From Sphingopyxis sp. OAS728 (lineage in GTDB: Bacteria > Pseudomonadota > Alphaproteobacteria > Sphingomonadales > Sphingomonadaceae), in NCBI RefSeq assembly GCF_014873485.1, contig NZ_JADBDT010000001.1, positions 1,178,001 through 1,242,000 on the forward strand: DNA of 64,000 nt, in the 5' to 3' direction. This document shows positions 43,850-53,263 of this stretch, piece after piece. The notes under the pieces are model-generated. The model did no database searches and was not told where the DNA came from. It worked only from the letters and a program-made list of their open reading frames with translations. The stretch's first letter is position 1. The number at the start of each line of letters is the position of its first letter. The position numbers were made by a program, and so were the translations under genes.

Positions 43850-46021
43850 ATGCGATGGGGGCTGGCAGCGCTGCTTGCGGTGCTGCTGGCCGCCTGTTCG
43901 GCTAATCCTGCTCCTGTGCCGCCGCCCGCCGCCCCGGTCGCAGCGCGAACCGCGACCGAACTGGCGACGGGATGGCAGTTCCGTTTCGACGATACCCTGA
44001 CGCCCGAAGCCGCGGCGGCCCTGGCAGATACAGATTGGCAGACGGTGGCCCTGCCCCACACATGGAACCGGCTGGGCGAATATCGCATCGGCCGCACCGA
44101 CGCGACCGACAACCGCCAAGGCAAGGGCTGGTACCGTCTGCGCCTCGACGGCGCGACGCTGCCCGTGAGCAAGCGTCATGTCATCGAATTCGACGCCGTC
44201 GGCAATCTCGCCGACCTATGGGTAAACGGCCGCCATGTCGGCAGCCACGCCGGCGCCTTTTCGCGCTTCCGCTTCGATGTCACCGATTTCCTCGACCCGG
44301 CGGGGCCAAACACCATTCTGCTCCGTGCCGACAATAGCGCGCCCGTTAGCGGCAGCACGACCCAGCATATCGTGCCGCTCGACGGCGATTTCTTCATCCA
44401 CGGCGGCATTTATCGCCCCGCGCGCCTGCTTCATGTTGCGCCAAGCCACATCGCGCTCGACGACCATGGCGGACCCGGCGTCTATGCGACGCCGACGATC
44501 GTGGGCGGCGCGGGCAAGCTCGCCGTGCGCGTCAAGCTGACCGGCGCAATCGCCGGACAAAGCCTTGTCGCGGTCCTTCGCGACGGCGCGGGGCGGACGG
44601 TGGCCGAAGGCACGACGCCGCTCACGGCGCGGCAGGGCGAGGTCAGTTTAAGGCTCGATGTCGCCGCCCCGCGGCGTTGGAACGGGCGCGTCGATCCCTA
44701 TCTCTATCGTCTCGAAACGCGGCTGGCGGACGGTAGCGGTACGATCGACAGCGTCACCGTCCCCGTCGGCTTTCGCGAATTCCGTGTCGATCCGAACACG
44801 GGCTTTTACCTCAACGGCAAGCAGCTTCCGCTCCACGGCGTATCCCGGCATCAGGATTATCTGGGCAAAGGATGGGCACTCGCGCCCGAGGATCATGCGC
44901 GCGACATGGCGCTGATCGCCGAAATGGGCGCAAACACCGTCCGCTTCGCCCATTACCAGCACGCGCCCGACTGGTTCGATCTTGCCGATCGCGCCGGCAT
45001 GGTCGTCTGGGCCGAGGTGCCCTTCGTCAACCGGCCGTCGAACGATGGTTCGCCGGGATCGACCGAACTGGTCGCCAATGCAAAGGCGCAGATGGTCGAA
45101 CTGATCCGCCAGAATTACAACCACCCCTCGATCGTCACCTGGGGCATCGGCAACGAGGTCGACCTCGACGTCGTCACCGGGCGCGCTCCGCCCGCCACCG
45201 ACGCGCGCCCGCTGCTGCGCGAACTCAACACGCTGTCGCATGCCGAGGACCCGACACGCCCGACCGTGCTCGCCGACTGCTGCGAAGCGACGCACGAGGG
45301 CGCGGTTCCGGCCGGCGAGCGGCCGCGCCAGCCGGTGCTGACCGGCATTTCCGACCTGATGGGCTATAATCGCTATTATGGCTGGTATTACCGCGACGTC
45401 TCCGACCTCGGCCCGCATCTCGACCGCATGCACGCGCGCTATCCGGCGATCCCGATTTCGGTTAGCGAATATGGCGCCGGCGGCGCGCTCAGCCAGCATG
45501 TCGAGGACGGGGCGAAGCACAAGATCGCCCACGCCAGCCGGATGCATCCCGAGGAATTCCAGAACTGGTACCACGAACAAACCTGGCCGCAGCTTCGCGA
45601 TCGGCCCTATCTATGGGCCAACTGGATCTGGAACATGTTCGATTTCTCGTCGAAGATCCGACAGGAGGGCGACGCCACCGACGTCAACGACAAGGGGCTC
45701 GTGACCTATGACCGCAAGGTCAAGAAGGACGCCTTCTTCTATTATAAGGCCGAGTGGTCCGACGCGCCCGTCGTCCATATCACCAGCCGCCGCTGGACTG
45801 TACGCACCGAGCCGCTGACGAAGATCAAGGTCTACAGCAACGCGCCCGCCGTCGCAGTGACCTTCAACGGCAAGCCGCTCGGCGACATCGCGTGCGTGGA
45901 AAGCATCTGCGAGGTCAGGGATATCCGCCTCACGCCGGGCGCGAACCGCGCCGTCGCCACGGCGCGCTTCGACGGCAAGGATGTGAGTGACGCGGTCGAC
46001 TGGACGCTGATCCAGCCATAA
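43850..46021 (+). CDS. GH2-family glycosidase lipoprotein
   Basis: A 723-residue cell-envelope lipoprotein: WGLAALLAVLLAAC ends in a lipobox, followed by a Pro/Ala linker. The sugar-binding (jellyroll) domain is seen in GWYRLRLDGATLPVS and NLADLWVNGRHVGSHAGAF, followed by an immunoglobulin-like domain and the TIM barrel. The acid/base Glu436 is in GIGNEVDL and the nucleophile Glu540 is in ISVSEYGAG. GH2 includes beta-galactosidases, glucuronidases and mannosidases, so specificity is open. Start ATG follows the EEP stop at once; an upstream frame from 43826 lacks a better signal. Converges with the GH144 gene. Confidence 0.9.
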   Translation: MRWGLAALLAVLLAACSANPAPVPPPAAPVAARTATELATGWQFRFDDTLTPEAAAALADTDWQTVALPHTWNRLGEYRIGRTDATDNRQGKGWYRLRLDGATLPVSKRHVIEFDAVGNLADLWVNGRHVGSHAGAFSRFRFDVTDFLDPAGPNTILLRADNSAPVSGSTTQHIVPLDGDFFIHGGIYRPARLLHVAPSHIALDDHGGPGVYATPTIVGGAGKLAVRVKLTGAIAGQSLVAVLRDGAGRTVAEGTTPLTARQGEVSLRLDVAAPRRWNGRVDPYLYRLETRLADGSGTIDSVTVPVGFREFRVDPNTGFYLNGKQLPLHGVSRHQDYLGKGWALAPEDHARDMALIAEMGANTVRFAHYQHAPDWFDLADRAGMVVWAEVPFVNRPSNDGSPGSTELVANAKAQMVELIRQNYNHPSIVTWGIGNEVDLDVVTGRAPPATDARPLLRELNTLSHAEDPTRPTVLADCCEATHEGAVPAGERPRQPVLTGISDLMGYNRYYGWYYRDVSDLGPHLDRMHARYPAIPISVSEYGAGGALSQHVEDGAKHKIAHASRMHPEEFQNWYHEQTWPQLRDRPYLWANWIWNMFDFSSKIRQEGDATDVNDKGLVTYDRKVKKDAFFYYKAEWSDAPVVHITSRRWTVRTEPLTKIKVYSNAPAVAVTFNGKPLGDIACVESICEVRDIRLTPGANRAVATARFDGKDVSDAVDWTLIQP

Positions 46022-46030
46022 ACGGCTTGG

Positions 46031-47518
46031 CTATTCCTTCGCCGCGTCGAGCCAGCCGCCCTCGAAACCGATGCGCTTGAGCCCCCGCACAATATGCGGA
46101 TTCTTGCGCATTACCTTCCACACGAAGCCGCTGCGGTGATTTTCCATCATCGCGAGGATCGGCCCCTGATCGATGCCGAGATAGTCGTTCGCGACCCAGC
46201 CGTGGACCGGATCGACCTTTCCGTCGGATGATAGCACGCCGGCAAAAGTGAAGCTGGGGTTGAACGCGTCCTTGAAGCCATAGCGGGTATAAAGCCGCTC
46301 ACCATATTGCGTCCGCATCGCCATCAGCGCCGGGATCGCCACCTCGGGGGCAAAGGCGACCGAGCCGCCCGCCGCGGTCGGGACGACCGTGCCGTCGTCG
46401 ACAACGCGGATCGCGCTGACCCCGCGCGCCGTATAGCCGTTAAACGCGCGCGGGGTGCCACTCACACTATATTTCCCTTCCGAATATCCGGGCCCGTCGG
46501 ACGCGGTCCAGCCCCAGATGTCTGCGCTGTATCCCGCCCATTTGTTCGGGTTTTCGGCGCCATAGGCGCGCTGTGCCAGCGTCGCGCGACGGCTGTTTTC
46601 GAAGTAATCGATGCCCTTGCCGCGCATGAAATCGTCGCGGATGCCGCGGAAGTCGACCCAGACGTGACTATACTGGTGCCCGAACAGCGGCTCGAACTGC
46701 AGATGCTGCTGTCCGTAATAGCTGCCCCAGTCCTTTTCGAGGTCGGCCGCCCACCCCTTGTCCCACGCGTCCTTGCCGACGGGGTGCGTCGGCGAGCCCA
46801 GCGCGAGGATATAGACGAGCATCCCCTCGTTATAGCCGATCCAGTCGTGCGGTTCCCAACCGGCTTCGGGTTTCCAGCCCATCGTGATGCCGTGCGAATT
46901 CGGCTGGTTCGTCGCCTGCGTTCCGGTCGTATTGCGCTGCGCCCAGCGCCAGTCGACGCGCGTGTAGATTTTCTCGGCCAGGTCGCGGATCTCGGCTTCG
47001 ACCGGATCGCGCCGGTCATAATAGCTTTGCGCAAACAGCACTCCGCCAAGCAGCAGGCTGGTGTCGACGGTCGAAAGCTCGACGTTCCGGAAGCGCGTTC
47101 CATCGTCATTTTTCAGGAAATGATAGAAAAAGCCCTTGTAACCGGCCGCGCCCGCAACGTCGGGGCCCTGCGGTGCCGTCCAATAAAAGCGCAGGCAATC
47201 GCGCGTGCGCTCTGCCGCCTCGGCGCGCATCACATAGCCGCGTTCGGCGCCGATGCCATAAGCGGTGAGCGCGAAGCCCGTCGCGGCGATCGACGAAAAG
47301 GGATTGCTCGGCCAGCGATCGGGCGCGAGACACCGCTTGGTATCGGTGGTGTCCCAGAAATAGCGGAAGGTGCGCTCGCTCAATTCTTCCGAGAAAGCCG
47401 CTTCGGTCATCGGCGGCAGCGTCGCGGCCGGGGTGGCGGCCGACGGCGCCGGGGTGGCGGCGCAAGCCGCCGTCAGCGCGAACAGGGGCAGGAGCGATGC
47501 CCCGATACGAAACGACAT
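46031..47518 (-). CDS. GH144-type (glycoamylase-domain) glucanase lipoprotein
   Basis: A 495-residue lipoprotein (FRIGASLLPLFALTAAC lipobox, then Ala/Pro linker) with an alpha/alpha-barrel Glycoamylase domain (PF10091 type). Marks are ERTFRYFWDTTDTKR, YKGFFYHFLKNDDGTR, GWEPHDWIGYNEGM and WGWTASDGPGY. Characterised GH144 members are endo-beta-1,2-glucanases. The same Pfam domain occurs in GH189, the transglycosylase part of cyclic beta-1,2-glucan synthases, so specificity is not proven. GGAG lies 6 bases before the ATG; a TTG four codons upstream was rejected. It follows the TonB receptor gene behind a hairpin. Confidence 0.86.
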   Translation of the reverse strand: MSFRIGASLLPLFALTAACAATPAPSAATPAATLPPMTEAAFSEELSERTFRYFWDTTDTKRCLAPDRWPSNPFSSIAATGFALTAYGIGAERGYVMRAEAAERTRDCLRFYWTAPQGPDVAGAAGYKGFFYHFLKNDDGTRFRNVELSTVDTSLLLGGVLFAQSYYDRRDPVEAEIRDLAEKIYTRVDWRWAQRNTTGTQATNQPNSHGITMGWKPEAGWEPHDWIGYNEGMLVYILALGSPTHPVGKDAWDKGWAADLEKDWGSYYGQQHLQFEPLFGHQYSHVWVDFRGIRDDFMRGKGIDYFENSRRATLAQRAYGAENPNKWAGYSADIWGWTASDGPGYSEGKYSVSGTPRAFNGYTARGVSAIRVVDDGTVVPTAAGGSVAFAPEVAIPALMAMRTQYGERLYTRYGFKDAFNPSFTFAGVLSSDGKVDPVHGWVANDYLGIDQGPILAMMENHRSGFVWKVMRKNPHIVRGLKRIGFEGGWLDAAKE

Positions 47519-47537
47519 TCGATACTCCAAAAAAGTG

Positions 47538-47577
47538 AGGCGCCCGGCCTGCGGGAGGGGGTGCGGGCCGGGCGCCT
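47538..47577 (-). terminator. Hairpin with T-run between receptor and GH144 genes
   Basis: A perfect 12-bp stem, AGGCGCCCGGCC / GGCCGGGCGCCT, with a 16-base loop. On the minus strand it is followed by CAC and TTTTTT, an intrinsic terminator pattern. It lies between the TonB receptor stop and the GH144 Shine-Dalgarno GGAG, with no room for a separate promoter afterwards. It therefore probably acts as a partial terminator or mRNA-stability element, lowering glucanase output relative to receptor. Confidence 0.75.
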
Positions 47578-47586
47578 GTCAGCCGG

Positions 47587-50500
47587 TCAGAATTGGAAAC
47601 CGGCCGAAAGCTTGATCGTCCGCGGCGGCCCGTCAAGAGCCAGGTCGTTCTGGTTGCGCAATCCGGTGAGTGCGTCGAACCCGCCGAAGTTGCGATCGTT
47701 GAACAGGTTGATGATGTCGAGACGGAAACGCAGGCGCGCTTCGTCGTTGATGAAACCGATCGGCACATATTTGGTGATCGACAGGTCCATCTGACGATAA
47801 CCCCAACGATCGCCATTCCCCTCGGTCTTCGTCGAAATTGCGTCACGCGACGGCGGCGTGCCGCCCGTTCCCACGGTATTGACGATCGCGCCGAGATATT
47901 TGGGCGAAGCGATCTGGAATTTGCCCGACAGCGTCAGCCCCCACGGAATATCGACCGTCCCGGCCATGACGAGGCGATGTTTGCGCACACCCGTCGCGGT
48001 GATGTAGCCATAATCGTCCATATTCGGGAAATCGAGGCTGAACACTTCACCGAATTGGCGGTTTTCCTTCGCATCGGTGTAGGTGTAGGTCGCATCAAGG
48101 CTCCACGGCGACGCCTGGGTGTAGCGCTTCGTCAGCTTGAGATAAGCCGTATGCGCCTTCGTCTTCAGCCCGTTGTCGCCGAGGATGATCGACCCGAAAG
48201 GCGCCGGGGGCGAGCCGAAAGGTGAATCGGGGCTGCCCGTCGGCGGGAAGAAACTGCCATCGGGCCGCCGGTTGCCGAGCAGGTAGACGAAACCGTCCTT
48301 GCTCGTGACATAGCTATACCCGACTTCGGCTTCGAGCAGGTTGAAGCGTCCGCGCACGCCAAGGCTGAACTGATCCGAATAAGGCGTCTTCAGGTCATTC
48401 TTGATGAAACGCAGCTCGCGCCCTGCCCCCGGCGGCAGGCCGGCGATCAGGTCTGCGCGCCCCTCGGGCGTCAGATAGACGGGATTCCACGCGATGCAGG
48501 TGGCGCTGGGGTCACAGACATTGGTTGCATCGCCCGGATTGTTGAAATTGAAGACGCGGTTGGCGAACAGCCCCTGGCGAAGCTCCTGCTGGATAAAGTC
48601 GAACTGGGTCCGGTCATAGGACCGGCCATATCCGCCAAAGATCGCGAAACGCCCCTCGTCATCGAGTTCGTAGGTAAAGCCGATACGCGGCTGCCATGCC
48701 CCCTTGAATGCCTTTCGCTCCGAACCGGTCGAGATATAGTCGTTGATGTCGTAATCGGCGTTCAGCAGGTTGGTATAGGCCGGGGTCACCGTGCCGTTGG
48801 GCGCCGTATACGCTGCCTGTCCGCTGACGAACGCCGCGATCGCCGGGTCGTGCTCATAGTTGAGGAACGCGGGCGTCCGCTCATAATCCCAGCGCAGACC
48901 GACATTGACCGTCAACCGGTCGGTGACCTCCCAGTCATCCTGCGCGTAAATGCCGAACTGGAAATTTTTCGACCGGATATTGGGGTCGCCGTCGGTCACC
49001 GGGGCGCTGAATTCCATCCGGTAAGGGATGGTGTCGTTGAAGGCGCCGCCCGCGGGATAGAGGGCATTGTAGATGAAGAGCGGATTGACGCCGCCCTGTT
49101 CGTTCGTGTTGAGCTTGACCCACTTCGCCTTCACGCCGACCTTGAACGTGTGGCCTTCCAGGCCCGTGTAGGTGAAGTCGTTCGAAACCTGCCAGCCCTT
49201 CTGGCCCTTGTCCTGGAAGTTGCGACCAGCGCCGATGCGCAGGATATCGCCGCGCTGCGTCGTCCCCGGAAGCGCCCCGGGCACGGTGGCATTGAACAGC
49301 GTCACATTGCCGAACACGGCCGGCCGCGGCCCCCAGGTCACATCCTCATAGGCGACCTTGAAATCATTGACCCACGTATCGGCCGTATGTTCCCAGCGGG
49401 CGAGACCACGCCACTCCGCAACCTTCGCAAGTGTGCGCGTATCGTAGGCGCCAATGCCATTGTTGATCTGGACGCCCGTTTCGTCGCGATACTTGCCCGA
49501 CAATTCGAACAGGTCGCTCGACGTCGGGGTGAAATTGAGCTTCCCGAAGTAGAGATTCTCGTTGAACGTCTCGCTGGCCGTGCCGAAATTGGATTGATAT
49601 TCGGTCGGGAAAAAGCTGACCGGCAGATTGAGGCCCGGCGTGATCGTGCGCGGTTCGGTGCGGCGCTTGCCTTCATAGGTCACGAAGAAGTGCAGCATAT
49701 CCTTGATGATCGGCCCGCCCAGCGCGCCGCCGAACTGGATATCGCGGGTCTTGATCTTGGGAATATAGGTCGGGAAATTTTCCGAAGGGGTGCGGTCGCG
49801 CAGGCTCTGGTTGGTGAAGTCGATAAAGCCTTCGCCGTGGAATTCGTTGGTGCCCGACTTGGTCACCGCGGTGATCGCAACCGAACTGACCTGGTCATAT
49901 TCCGCCTTATAGTTCGAACCGATGACGCGATATTCGCCGATCGCGAGCTGCGGGAACGGGTTACCCTGCGTCGAATCCTGGCCAGTAATGCCGTTCTTCA
50001 GCACATAATCCTTCTGGCCGACGCCATCGATGAAGATATTGACCGAATTGCTGCCCTGCGCGCCGCCCTGCAGGCGCGACTGGCCGCTGGCGTTGGTGAT
50101 GAACTGCACACCCGGCGCAAGGTCGGCAAAGGCAAGGAAGTTGCGGTTATTCTGTGGGAGCTGGTCGATCAGGCGTTGCGAGATGGTGGTGCCGACTTCG
50201 CCACCTTCCATCGAACGGATGCGGCTGCCGGTGACGATGATCGCGTCGTCGCCACCCTCGGCGATGTCGGGCTGCGAGAAGTCGAAATCGAGCACCGCGC
50301 TTTGCGCGACGTTCAGGTTGAATTCGTCGGTTTGACGCTTGCCCTGCGGCGTCGTCAGTTCGAGACGGTAAGTGCCGACGGGCAAGGAAGCAAAGCTGTA
50401 CCCACCCTTGGCGCCGACAGTCGAGGTACGCGTCAGGCCGGTGTTGACGTTGACCGCAGTCACTTCGGACACGCCGCCCTCGGCTTTCACCGTCCCACGG

Positions 50501-50649
50501 AGCGATGCACCGGCGACCTGCGCGTGAGCAGGGGTCGCGACGGCTGCCGCAAGCGCCGCTGCGGCGCTACTCCACGCAAGCGCGGCCGCGAGCCTGCGCG
50601 CAGACGACTGGCGCGCGGAAACGGTCTGAAAATTATGCGAAAACTTCAC
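47587..50649 (-). CDS. Oar-like TonB-dependent outer-membrane receptor
   Basis: A 1020-residue outer-membrane transporter for large ligands. The signal region covers about residues 1-44 (LAAALAWSSAAAALAAAVAT). A carboxypeptidase-regulatory-like beta-sandwich follows (ASLRGTVKAEGGVSEVTAVN and YSFASLPVGTYRLELTTPQG), then the plug (GEVGTTISQRLIDQLPQNNR, FIDGVGQKDYV) and the barrel, ending with an aromatic residue (IKLSAGFQF). This is the Oar-like architecture. GTG start with GGAGGATGCT upstream. It is divergent from GH3 across operator O3 and leads an operon with GH144; it probably imports a glucan fragment. Confidence 0.93.
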   Translation of the reverse strand: MKFSHNFQTVSARQSSARRLAAALAWSSAAAALAAAVATPAHAQVAGASLRGTVKAEGGVSEVTAVNVNTGLTRTSTVGAKGGYSFASLPVGTYRLELTTPQGKRQTDEFNLNVAQSAVLDFDFSQPDIAEGGDDAIIVTGSRIRSMEGGEVGTTISQRLIDQLPQNNRNFLAFADLAPGVQFITNASGQSRLQGGAQGSNSVNIFIDGVGQKDYVLKNGITGQDSTQGNPFPQLAIGEYRVIGSNYKAEYDQVSSVAITAVTKSGTNEFHGEGFIDFTNQSLRDRTPSENFPTYIPKIKTRDIQFGGALGGPIIKDMLHFFVTYEGKRRTEPRTITPGLNLPVSFFPTEYQSNFGTASETFNENLYFGKLNFTPTSSDLFELSGKYRDETGVQINNGIGAYDTRTLAKVAEWRGLARWEHTADTWVNDFKVAYEDVTWGPRPAVFGNVTLFNATVPGALPGTTQRGDILRIGAGRNFQDKGQKGWQVSNDFTYTGLEGHTFKVGVKAKWVKLNTNEQGGVNPLFIYNALYPAGGAFNDTIPYRMEFSAPVTDGDPNIRSKNFQFGIYAQDDWEVTDRLTVNVGLRWDYERTPAFLNYEHDPAIAAFVSGQAAYTAPNGTVTPAYTNLLNADYDINDYISTGSERKAFKGAWQPRIGFTYELDDEGRFAIFGGYGRSYDRTQFDFIQQELRQGLFANRVFNFNNPGDATNVCDPSATCIAWNPVYLTPEGRADLIAGLPPGAGRELRFIKNDLKTPYSDQFSLGVRGRFNLLEAEVGYSYVTSKDGFVYLLGNRRPDGSFFPPTGSPDSPFGSPPAPFGSIILGDNGLKTKAHTAYLKLTKRYTQASPWSLDATYTYTDAKENRQFGEVFSLDFPNMDDYGYITATGVRKHRLVMAGTVDIPWGLTLSGKFQIASPKYLGAIVNTVGTGGTPPSRDAISTKTEGNGDRWGYRQMDLSITKYVPIGFINDEARLRFRLDIINLFNDRNFGGFDALTGLRNQNDLALDGPPRTIKLSAGFQF

Positions 50650-50764
50650 AGCATCCTCCCTTATTGCGAACCCCGACTTTTCCTCGCGCTCGTATCCTTC
50701 GCCGACCGGCCTTGCCTCCGGTGCAGCGACGAGTCGCGGGAAACCGCGTCGTTGTTTTTTTGAT

Positions 50765-50794
50765 TTGTAACCGGTTTCACGATCACTGTATAGG
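50765..50794 (+). promoter_or_regulatory. Operator O3 with overlapping GH3 promoter
   Basis: GTAACCGGTTTCAC starts at 50767 with the core AACCGGTT at 50769-50776. A promoter-like pair, TTGTAA (50765-50770), 18-bp spacer, TATAGG (50789-50794), overlaps the palindrome, so the operator covers the -35 region. The site lies 120 bp from the receptor start and about 125 bp from the GH3 start and can control both. Confidence 0.7.
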
Positions 50795-50900
50795 GGGAAG
50801 CGACACAGACGGATGCAATCGGGGACCAGCCCGTTTCCGGCCGAAAATCGGCCAATCCGCGTGACAATGTATAAGCAGACCCGACCGGGAAGGACGAATC

Positions 50901-53219
50901 ATGCCGCCGATGACGCGCAACCTCACACGCCTGACGCTGGCCACCCTGATGGTGGCTGGAACATTTGCCTCCACACCGTTGTTCGCAAAACCTGCCGCAA
51001 GCAGCAGTGAGGCGACGGCCGCCGATTCCGCGAGTTGGATGCGCCCTGATCCGAAGATGGATCGCTTCATCGCGGAATTGATGGCGAAGATGACGCTCGA
51101 CGAGAAGGTCGGGCAGCTATCGCTGCTGACCAGCGACTGGGATTCGACCGGTCCGACGATCCGCCAAGGCTATCAGGACGACATCCGTAAGGGCCGCATC
51201 GGGTCGATCTTCAACGCCTTTACCGCCAAATATACGCGCGAGTTGCAGCGACTGGCGGTCGAGGAAACGCGGCTGAAGATTCCGCTGCTCTTCGGATACG
51301 ACGTCATCCACGGCCACCGCACCATCTTCCCGATCTCGCTTGGCGAATCGGCGAGCTGGGACCTTAAAGCGATTGAAAAGGCTGCACGAATCTCGGCTAC
51401 GGAAGCCTCGGCCGAAGGCATCCACTGGACCTTCGCGCCGATGGTCGACGTTGCGCGCGACCCGCGCTGGGGCCGCATGTCCGAGGGCGCGGGCGAGGAT
51501 GTCTATCTCGGCAGCAAGATCGCCGTCGCGCGCGTGCGCGGATTCCAGGGCGACGATCTGAAACGCGTCGACACGATCCTCGCGACCGCCAAGCATTTCG
51601 CCGCCTATGGCGCCGCGCAGGCGGGCCGCGATTATCACACGGTCGATATTTCCGAACGCACGCTGCGCGACATCTATCTGCCGCCTTTCAAGGCCGCCGC
51701 CGATGCCGGTGCCGCGACCTTCATGACCTCGTTCAACGAATATGACGGCGTGCCCGCGTCGGGCAGCCATTATCTGCTGACCGACGTGCTGCGCGAGAAA
51801 TGGGGGTTCAAGGGCTTTGTCGTAACCGATTACACGTCGATCAACGAAATGGTCCCGCACGGCTATTCGCGCGACCTGAAACAGGCCGGCGAACAGGCGA
51901 TCAACGCCGGGGTGGACATGGATCTGCAGGGCGCGGTGTTCATGGACCACCTCGCCAAGTCGGTCGCCGAGGGCAAGGTCGACGTCAAACGCGTCGATGC
52001 GGCGGTGAAGGCGATCCTCGAAATGAAATATCGCCTCGGCCTGTTCGAGGATCCCTATCGCTATTCGGACGAGGCGCGCGAAAAGGCGACCATCTATCGC
52101 CCTGATTTCCTCGAGGCGGCGCGCGACGTGGCGCGCAAGTCGATCGTGCTCCTGAAGAACAAGGGCAACGCCCTGCCCCTTGCCGCGACCGCGAAATCGA
52201 TCGCGGTGATCGGCCCGCTCGGCAACAGCAAGGAGGACATGATCGGCAGCTGGTCCGCCGCGGGTGACCGCAAGACCCGCCCCGTCACCCTGCTGGAGGG
52301 CATGCAGGCGCGCGCGCCCAAGGGGACGACGGTCGCCTATGCACAGGGCGCGGGCTATCAGTTCGCCGATGCTGGCAAGACCGATGGCTTTGCCGAAGCG
52401 ATTGCGCTGGCGCAGAAATCGGACGTCATCGTCGCCGCGATGGGCGAGCATTGGAACATGACCGGCGAGGCGGCGAGCCGCACCTCGCTCGACCTGCCGG
52501 GCAACCAGCAGGCGTTGCTCGAAGAGCTCAAGAAGACCGGAAAGCCGATCATCCTCGTGCTGATGAGCGGGCGTCCGAACAGCATCGAGTGGGCGGACGC
52601 CAATGTCGATGCGATTCTCGAGGCCTGGTATCCGGGCACGATGGGCGGACATGCCATCGCCGATGTGCTCTATGGCGATTACAATCCGTCGGCCAAATTG
52701 CCCGTCACCTTCCCGCGCAATGTCGGGCAGGTTCCGATTTATTACGACATGAAGAACACCGGCCGGCCGATCAAGCCCGAGGATCCGAACGCGAAATATG
52801 TCTCGCGCTATCTCGATACGCCGAACACGCCGCTCTATCCGTTCGGTTACGGCCTCAGCTACACCAGCTTCGCCTACTCGCCGGTGACGCTCGACAAGGC
52901 GAAAATCCGTCCGGGCGAAAAGCTGATCGCGACGGTCACTGTGACCAATAGCGGCGCGCGCGACGGCGAAGAGGTTGTGCAGCTCTACGTCCGCGACCTC
53001 GTCGGGTCGGTGACGCGGCCGGTCAAGGAGCTCAAGGGCTTCGAGAAGATCAGCCTCAAGAAGGGAGAGAAACGGACGGTGCGCTTCACGCTCACCGACG
53101 CCGACCTGGCCTTCACGCGGCAGGACATGAGCTGGGGTAGCGAACCCGGCGAGTTCAAGCTGTGGGTCGGCCCGTCGTCGGCGGAAGGATCCGAGGCCGC
53201 TTTCGAACTGACCGAATAG
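50901..53219 (+). CDS. GH3 beta-glucosidase, BglX-like
   Basis: A 772-residue periplasmic exo-acting beta-glucosidase. Signal peptide TLATLMVAGTFASTPLFA. GH3 N-domain motifs are GYDVIHGHRTIFPISLGE, APMVDVARDPRWGRMSEG and KHFAAYGAAQ. The nucleophile Asp310 is in KGFVVTDYTS. The C-domain is typical (VAAMGEHWNMTGEAASR) and a fibronectin-III-like tail (GARDGEEVVQLYVRD) ends the protein. Overall it resembles E. coli BglX in length and order. Some GH3 members split beta-1,2-linked glucose. AAGGA lies 6 bases before the ATG. Downstream is an unrelated MFS gene. Confidence 0.94.
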   Translation: MPPMTRNLTRLTLATLMVAGTFASTPLFAKPAASSSEATAADSASWMRPDPKMDRFIAELMAKMTLDEKVGQLSLLTSDWDSTGPTIRQGYQDDIRKGRIGSIFNAFTAKYTRELQRLAVEETRLKIPLLFGYDVIHGHRTIFPISLGESASWDLKAIEKAARISATEASAEGIHWTFAPMVDVARDPRWGRMSEGAGEDVYLGSKIAVARVRGFQGDDLKRVDTILATAKHFAAYGAAQAGRDYHTVDISERTLRDIYLPPFKAAADAGAATFMTSFNEYDGVPASGSHYLLTDVLREKWGFKGFVVTDYTSINEMVPHGYSRDLKQAGEQAINAGVDMDLQGAVFMDHLAKSVAEGKVDVKRVDAAVKAILEMKYRLGLFEDPYRYSDEAREKATIYRPDFLEAARDVARKSIVLLKNKGNALPLAATAKSIAVIGPLGNSKEDMIGSWSAAGDRKTRPVTLLEGMQARAPKGTTVAYAQGAGYQFADAGKTDGFAEAIALAQKSDVIVAAMGEHWNMTGEAASRTSLDLPGNQQALLEELKKTGKPIILVLMSGRPNSIEWADANVDAILEAWYPGTMGGHAIADVLYGDYNPSAKLPVTFPRNVGQVPIYYDMKNTGRPIKPEDPNAKYVSRYLDTPNTPLYPFGYGLSYTSFAYSPVTLDKAKIRPGEKLIATVTVTNSGARDGEEVVQLYVRDLVGSVTRPVKELKGFEKISLKKGEKRTVRFTLTDADLAFTRQDMSWGSEPGEFKLWVGPSSAEGSEAAFELTE

Positions 53220-53263
53220 CGCCGGCCTTGCCGAGGGTGGCGGGGCGGGTTACCCGCGTCCGA

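Noticed and set aside
48850..50763. 637-codon open frame antisense to the Oar-like receptor
   Set aside because: No recognisable domain, and the receptor frame is well supported by its plug and barrel.
53162..53263. N-terminal extension of the EntS-like exporter inside GH3
   Set aside because: Arg/Val/Pro-rich residues without family likeness; a GTG after the GH3 stop fits better.
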